Assembly: GCA_905205195.1 (NCBI GenBank)
Contig: CAJLCS010000068.1
Span: forward strand, 1-9,487
Origin: an uncultured Eubacteriales bacterium
GTDB lineage: Bacteria > Bacillota > Clostridia > Oscillospirales > Oscillospiraceae
Length of the DNA: 9,487 nt
Direction of reading: 5' to 3'
Positions 6,156-9,487 of this stretch are shown piece by piece. The position numbers and the translations under genes were made by a program. Under the pieces are notes generated by a model that searched no databases, had not been told where the DNA came from, and saw nothing but the letters and a program-made list of their open reading frames with translations. Within the stretch, counting starts at the first letter, position 1, and each line of letters opens with the position of its first letter.

Positions 6156-7232
6156 ATGGAAAAGAAAGAAAAAAAGCGGCTGAGCACGCCGCTTCTGGTG
6201 CTTGTCATCCTGCTTGGACTGGCGCTGCTGCTCTGCCTGACGGCGCTGCTCGTCCTGATGCACGGCCGCAGCACGCTGCGTGGCAGCCGGGACCCGGCCC
6301 CGTCGCTGGAGCTGATCAGCCAGGCCCCCACGGAGGAAACCGCACCTTCGAAGGAGCGGCCGGACGGCTACACGGTCTACCATGACGGGAAATACTACCG
6401 CTACAAAGAGGGCATGGTGAATCTGCTACTGATCGGCGTGGATTCCGACGAAAAGCCCGATGCGCCGCTGCCCAACGGCAACGACAATCAGGCCGACGTC
6501 ATCGTGCTGGCGGCGCTGGATACGAAAAACGACACCATGACGCTGATTTCCGTCTCCCGGGACACCATGTGCGACATCGCCGTGCTGGACGAAAACGGAA
6601 ACGATCTCGGCTCCGCCCGGGCCCAGCTGGCGCTGTCCTACTCCTACGGCGACGGGCTGGAAACCAGCTGCGAGCTGTGCCGGGAGGCCGTGTCCAACCT
6701 GTTCGGCGGACTGAATATCGACGGCTACGCCGCCTTTTACATGGGCGGCATCTCCGATCTCAACGACGCGCTGGGCGGCGTCACCGTGCAGGTGCTGGAC
6801 GACTACGACTTTACCGTCCACCCCGGCTGCGAAGTCATGACGTCGGGCAGCACCGTCACCCTCACCGGCGAACAGGCCCAGATGTACATCCGGTGCCGCA
6901 ACGACGATACCACCGGCAACGACAACCGGATGCAGCGCCAGAAGCAGTATATGCTGGCCATGATCGCCCAGGCCAGGCAGAGCATTGCCGGCAATCCCAC
7001 CCGGGTGTTCAGCCTGTATAACGCGCTGAGCAGTTACGTCCTGACGGACCTGAGCACCAGCAGCCTTGCCTATCTGGCGGCGGAGGGCGCGTCCATGCAC
7101 TTCTCCGGCGATATGCTTCGGGTCACCGGTCAGTCGGTCCTCAGTGACCAGCACCACATGGAGCTGACGCCGGACCCCCAGGCGCTGTACCGCCTGATTC
7201 TGGACGTCTTTTACGAAGAATATAAGGGCTGA
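6156..7232 (+). CDS. LytR-CpsA-Psr (LCP) family glycopolymer-peptidoglycan transferase
   Basis: A 358-residue membrane-anchored protein. It has a basic start (MEKKEKKR), one membrane segment at about 11-35, a spacer, and an extracellular LCP domain. Family hallmarks are NLLLIGVDS, ADVIVLAALDTKNDTMTLISVSRDT (R135, D136), and LTGEQAQMYIRCR leading to DNRMQRQKQ (R246, R248, R258, R261). These Arg and Asp residues bind polyprenyl pyrophosphate in characterised LCP proteins, which move wall teichoic acid or capsule from the lipid carrier onto peptidoglycan. The gene follows the sortase by 13 nt and lies divergent to the polysaccharide operon, so the likely cargo is that polymer. A role as a regulator, as first proposed for LytR, is less likely. 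Length and domain order are typical. A strong hairpin starts at its stop codon. Confidence 0.92.
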   Translation: MEKKEKKRLSTPLLVLVILLGLALLLCLTALLVLMHGRSTLRGSRDPAPSLELISQAPTEETAPSKERPDGYTVYHDGKYYRYKEGMVNLLLIGVDSDEKPDAPLPNGNDNQADVIVLAALDTKNDTMTLISVSRDTMCDIAVLDENGNDLGSARAQLALSYSYGDGLETSCELCREAVSNLFGGLNIDGYAAFYMGGISDLNDALGGVTVQVLDDYDFTVHPGCEVMTSGSTVTLTGEQAQMYIRCRNDDTTGNDNRMQRQKQYMLAMIAQARQSIAGNPTRVFSLYNALSSYVLTDLSTSSLAYLAAEGASMHFSGDMLRVTGQSVLSDQHHMELTPDPQALYRLILDVFYEEYKG

Positions 7233-7270
7233 AAACATGGCGGATCAGGTTTTCTGATCCGCCATGTTTT
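7232..7270. terminator. Bidirectional terminator shared by convergent LCP and MFS genes
   Basis: Perfect 17-bp arms AAAACATGGCGGATCAG (7232-7248) and CTGATCCGCCATGTTTT (7254-7270) flank a GTTTT loop. Each strand ends in a T-run paired with an A-run, so it can stop transcripts from both sides. The arms begin within the LCP stop codon and reach into the MFS stop codon (7269-7271), so both genes end inside the structure. Confidence 0.9.
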
Positions 7271-8468
7271 ATGTTTCTTCCGCCGGGGATTTGACCTTCC
7301 TGCACAGCAGGCTGCACACAATCAGCGCAAGGGGAAACACCGGCGCGAACAGCAGTCCAGCCTGGAGCCGGTCGCCGAAGGCACCGGCAATCAACCCCAC
7401 GGCCGTGGGACCGCCGGAGCAGCCCAGGTCACCGGCCAGCGCCAGCAGCGCAAACATGGCCGTCCCGCCCTTGGGAATCCGCGCGGAGGCCACGCTGAAG
7501 ATGCCAGGCCACAAAATGCCCACCGACAGGCCGCATAGCCCGCAGCCCGTCAGCGCCAGCAGCGGCCACGGCGCCAGCGCCGCCAGCAGATAGGCCCCGA
7601 TGCAAAGCAGACTGCTGCCGATCATGGCCGCCGTCAGGTCGATTTTTTCGCCGAATTTCGCATAAAACACCCGGGCAAGGCCCATCAGGACGGAAAACAG
7701 GCAGGGACCTGCCAGGTCGCCCAGCGCCTTGGACACGCCAAGGCCCTTCTCCGCAAAGGCAGAGGCCCACTGGCTCATGGCCTGCTCCGACGCACCGGCC
7801 GCCACCATCAGAATCGCAAACAGCCAGAAAAGCTTCATGGAAAACAGCTTGCGGATAGAGTAGCCCTCCCCTTCCGCTGTCAGCGTGCCCAGCGGCACCC
7901 GGGTAAAGACGATGCCGTTCACAATGGGCACCACGGCCCACAGGCAGGTCAGCCAGCGCCAGTGCGCCGTGCCGAACAGGGCCAGAAAGCCGGTGGACAA
8001 CGCAATGACCCCCACCGTGCCCCAGCAGTAAAAGGAATGGAGCAGGCTCATGACGGAGGCCTTGTTGTCCGTGGGGCAGGCCTCCACGATGGGGCTGATC
8101 AGCACCTCAATCAGGCCGCCGCCGACGGCATACAGGAAAATGGCCGCCAGAATGCCGTGGTAGGGATCCCGGAACAGCGCCGGAAACGCCGCCAGTCCGA
8201 TCAGTCCCGCCGCGGCCAGAATATGGGCCGCCACAATGCAGATCCGATAGCCGATCCGGTCCACAAACTTGGCGGACACCAGATCCACCACCAGCTGAAT
8301 GCAGAAATTCAGGGTGATCAGGAAGGTAATCTTCTCCAGTGGAATGGAAAACGTGCTTTGAAAAACCACAAACAGCAGCGGGGCCAGATTGTTCACAATG
8401 GCCTGCGTGATATAGCCGAAATAGCTGGCGTAAATGGTGGCGCGGTAGCGGTAATTGGGTGTACGCAT
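7269..8468 (-). CDS. Major facilitator superfamily transporter
   Basis: A 399-residue polytopic membrane protein with about 12 hydrophobic spans in two halves and a longer polar loop near the middle (EGEGYSIRKL). The loop after the second span reads DLVSAKFVDRIGYR (62-75), a form of MFS motif A. The gene is monocistronic in appearance, with its own promoter and a shared terminator. The reading frame continues upstream to 8681, but that stretch would cover a terminator and the neighbouring gene. ATG 8468 has AGAGAGG at 9 nt, so I use it. The overall look recalls sugar or drug MFS carriers of Clostridia, with some likeness to FucP-type proteins, but substrate and direction cannot be told. It has no clear link to the polysaccharide genes. 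Confidence 0.9.
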   Translation of the reverse strand: MRTPNYRYRATIYASYFGYITQAIVNNLAPLLFVVFQSTFSIPLEKITFLITLNFCIQLVVDLVSAKFVDRIGYRICIVAAHILAAAGLIGLAAFPALFRDPYHGILAAIFLYAVGGGLIEVLISPIVEACPTDNKASVMSLLHSFYCWGTVGVIALSTGFLALFGTAHWRWLTCLWAVVPIVNGIVFTRVPLGTLTAEGEGYSIRKLFSMKLFWLFAILMVAAGASEQAMSQWASAFAEKGLGVSKALGDLAGPCLFSVLMGLARVFYAKFGEKIDLTAAMIGSSLLCIGAYLLAALAPWPLLALTGCGLCGLSVGILWPGIFSVASARIPKGGTAMFALLALAGDLGCSGGPTAVGLIAGAFGDRLQAGLLFAPVFPLALIVCSLLCRKVKSPAEET

Positions 8469-8477
8469 CGCGGAAGA

Positions 8478-8484
8478 CCTCTCT
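8478..8484 (-). promoter_or_regulatory. Ribosome binding site deciding the MFS start
   Basis: On the minus strand this reads AGAGAGG, 9 nt before ATG 8468. It rules in favour of this start rather than the longer in-frame extension. Confidence 0.7.
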
Positions 8485-8501
8485 TTGCTCAAATCAGCGT
8501 T

Positions 8502-8530
8502 ATCATAACGGATACCCCCGAAAAATGCAA
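8502..8530 (-). promoter_or_regulatory. Sigma-A type promoter of the MFS gene with dyad over the -10
   Basis: On the minus strand TTGCAT (8530-8525), a 17-bp spacer and TATGAT (8507-8502) form a good promoter. The -10 is covered by a perfect 13-bp dyad, CGTTAT-C-ATAACG (8498-8510 on the plus strand), a plausible repressor site. The leader would be about 25-30 nt. Confidence 0.72.
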
Positions 8531-8534
8531 GCAG

Positions 8535-8573
8535 AAAATGATCCCGCACCGGACATTTGCCCGGCGCGGGATC
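8535..8573 (-). terminator. Rho-independent terminator after the flavin reductase gene
   Basis: Arms 8561-8573 (CCGGCGCGGGATC) and 8540-8552 (GATCCCGCACCGG) pair over 13 positions with one G-T pair, around an 8-nt loop. On the minus strand ATTTT follows. The stem starts 7 nt after the flavin reductase stop and precedes the MFS promoter. Confidence 0.8.
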
Positions 8574-8580
8574 AACTGTT

Positions 8581-9096
8581 TTATTCCGCCGTTTTTTCGA
8601 GAACCGACACCACCTCGCCGATGTAGAAATCGTGAAAGTCCTTTTCCGGATAGTTCTTCTCCGCCACCGCCGGATCCACAAATTGGTCCTCCGTCAAAGT
8701 GCCGCGGTAGAGCTTCCGGCACACCAGCACCAGCTCCGCTTCCTCAAACCAGACGCCCCGGTCGTCTCCCGTCGGCGTCAGGCCGGTTTTGGCGATTTTA
8801 TCCTCATCCCGGCCGGAATGGCTGCCCAGATAGGCCAGCTGCTTGCGGTATCCCTCCGGGAAGAAGGACAGGGTGTAATATTTCTCCCGGTCCACAAAGG
8901 TCTTGGTGTACCGCTGGGGCCGCACAAAAACCTCGCTGACCGGCTTGCTCCACAGGGTGCCCACCATGCCCCAGCTGGCCGTCATGGTGTTGAAGCCCCG
9001 GTCCGGCGTCCCCGCCGTCAGCAGCATCCACTGCTTGTCGATCTTCACAAAGGGGTTCATGGAAAGCTCCCGAACCGAACGTGTCTGAAATGCCAT
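8581..9096 (-). CDS. Flavin reductase-like (FMN-binding split-barrel) protein
   Basis: A 171-residue soluble protein of the flavin reductase-like/flavoredoxin group. The N-terminal half holds NTMTASWG (36-43), the flavin-contacting motif of the split-barrel fold, and later residues (VREKYYTLSFFPE-like strand with VDREKYY, then the SHSGRDEDKIAKTGL stretch) follow the family pattern, including the GR/D segment that is usual near the flavin ribityl-phosphate. Members bind FMN and either pass electrons or reduce flavin with NAD(P)H; which one applies here is not clear. Length is normal for the short clostridial members. The start is supported by a near-perfect AGGAGGG (9104-9110) 7 nt upstream. 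It is a single gene with its own promoter and terminator, and no partner monooxygenase is visible. Confidence 0.88.
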   Translation of the reverse strand: MAFQTRSVRELSMNPFVKIDKQWMLLTAGTPDRGFNTMTASWGMVGTLWSKPVSEVFVRPQRYTKTFVDREKYYTLSFFPEGYRKQLAYLGSHSGRDEDKIAKTGLTPTGDDRGVWFEEAELVLVCRKLYRGTLTEDQFVDPAVAEKNYPEKDFHDFYIGEVVSVLEKTAE

Positions 9097-9119
9097 TGGC
9101 TTTCCCTCCTGATTTTTCG

Positions 9120-9165
9120 TTCGGCAGACGTGCTGCCTTTTCTATTGTAGCACGAGTCTGCCGAA
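9120..9165 (-). promoter_or_regulatory. Extended -10 promoter of the flavin reductase gene inside an inverted repeat
   Basis: On the minus strand TGC-TACAAT (9152-9144) is an extended -10, with no good -35 at 16-18 bp. It lies between perfect 10-bp arms TTCGGCAGAC (9120-9129) and GTCTGCCGAA (9156-9165), with inner GTGC/GCAC bases adding partial symmetry. The arms flank the core promoter, so an operator is more likely than a terminator: neither arm is followed at once by a T-run. A weak terminator for the upstream fragment is the alternative. Confidence 0.5.
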
Positions 9166-9176
9166 AATACTACCGC

Positions 9177-9380
9177 TTATCGCTCCAGAAAGGCCCGGAT
9201 GGTCCGGATATAGTCCTCCACCTTGAGCATGGTGCCCAAATGCCCGCCGGAAACATAGGAAACCGCCGGGTTGTGCATCAGCCGGACCAGATCCTCCTGC
9301 ATTTCCACCGAGAAGAAGTCCTGATTCGGCAGAATCAGCAGGATATTCCCCTCCAGCGCCGAAAAATCCGCCGCCGTCAT
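9177..9380 (-). pseudogene. C-terminal remnant of an alpha/beta hydrolase
   Basis: Only 67 codons are open, with an in-frame TAG directly before ATG 9380 and no ribosome site. The peptide looks like the last quarter of an alpha/beta hydrolase: a strand with ILLILPNQDFF (carrying the likely catalytic Asp), a helix, then YVSGGHLGTMLKVEDYI (with the likely catalytic His) and a final AFLER helix. The nucleophile elbow and the first three quarters of the fold are missing, so it cannot be an active hydrolase. Family members are usually about 250-300 residues. I read it as a 5'-truncated relic next to a change in base composition. A newly expressed short protein is possible but weakly supported. Confidence 0.65.
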
Positions 9381-9437
9381 CTATTTCTTTAAGATTATCA
9401 GATTGTGAACGGATTGCCAAGAAAAATGTAAAGCGTA
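9381..9437. other. Short AT-rich stretch at the 5' break of the hydrolase relic
   Basis: These 57 bases are clearly richer in A and T than the flanks and hold no gene I recognise. On the minus strand TTGGCA (9420-9415), 17 bp and TAATCT (9397-9392) resemble a promoter, but the -10 is only 11 nt from ATG 9380, which would leave almost no leader. It may mark a deletion junction. Confidence 0.35.
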
Positions 9438-9480
9438 CGGGCAGGGCACCCTCCCGCCGGAAGATGCCCTGCCCGTTTTT
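9438..9480 (+). terminator. Strong rho-independent terminator hairpin
   Basis: Perfect 11-bp arms CGGGCAGGGCA (9438-9448) and TGCCCTGCCCG (9465-9475) with a 16-nt loop, followed by TTTTTAT on the plus strand. No plus-strand gene ends just upstream, so it may serve a leftward gene beyond the edge, or be left over from a lost gene. Confidence 0.75.
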
Positions 9481-9487
9481 ATCTGCA

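Noticed and set aside
6426..7238. A 270-codon open frame antisense to the LCP gene
   Set aside because: Shadow of a well-supported LCP coding sequence. It shows Val/Gly/His-rich low-information sequence with no motif.
8469..8681. N-terminal extension of the MFS protein
   Set aside because: It would span the promoter, a terminator and the end of the flavin reductase gene, and the added residues are Arg-rich with no membrane topology sense.
9142..9420. A 92-codon frame from TTG 9420 as an alternative gene
   Set aside because: After about 14 residues it becomes the Gly-rich shadow of the hydrolase frame, and no ribosome site supports it.

Overview
The window is visibly G+C-rich. Its families are typical of low-GC-lineage Gram-positive bacteria: a PHP-type CpsB phosphatase, a bacterial tyrosine kinase of the CpsC/CpsD type, a LytR-CpsA-Psr protein, and a class B sortase with an (S/P)PxTG-like substrate. 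Together these suggest a high-GC member of class Clostridia, perhaps a gut Oscillospiraceae/Ruminococcaceae. The lineage is an inference from gene content and base composition, not from a marker gene.

Left half (1-4764, minus strand): one tightly packed operon for surface polysaccharide. In transcription order it encodes a membrane-anchored nucleotide-sugar 4,6-dehydratase (WbpM/PglF/CapD-like), a CpsB-type tyrosine phosphatase overlapping it by 4 nt, a membrane-anchored protein with three Ig-like modules, and a chain-length determinant fused to a BY-type tyrosine kinase that runs off the left edge. A clear sigma-A promoter (TTGACT-17-TATGAT) lies upstream. Glycosyltransferases, flippase and polymerase are not in the window and would be expected further left.

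Middle (4765-7270, plus strand): a divergent surface-anchoring cassette with its own sigma-A promoter (TTGCTT-17-TATACT). It holds a 79-residue sortase substrate that is little more than a signal peptide plus an SPQTG sorting signal, then a perfect 15-bp hairpin, a class B sortase, and an LCP-family protein of the kind that transfers polysaccharide to peptidoglycan. The left operon would make and regulate the polymer, the LCP protein could attach it to the wall, and the sortase would anchor protein to the same wall. A perfect 17-bp hairpin ends the cassette and overlaps the stop codon of the convergent next gene.

Right (7269-9487, minus strand): apparently unrelated genes. These are an MFS transporter with its own promoter and a dyad over the -10, a flavin reductase-like flavoprotein with an inverted repeat spanning its promoter, and a 67-codon C-terminal remnant of an alpha/beta hydrolase next to a short AT-rich stretch and a strong terminator. 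I saw no tRNA, rRNA, CRISPR array, insertion sequence or phage gene.

The most notable points are the three-module Ig-like protein inside the CpsB/kinase operon, the very small sortase substrate paired with its own sortase behind a hairpin, the fused Wzz-kinase in a Firmicutes-type cluster, and the dyads at several promoters.
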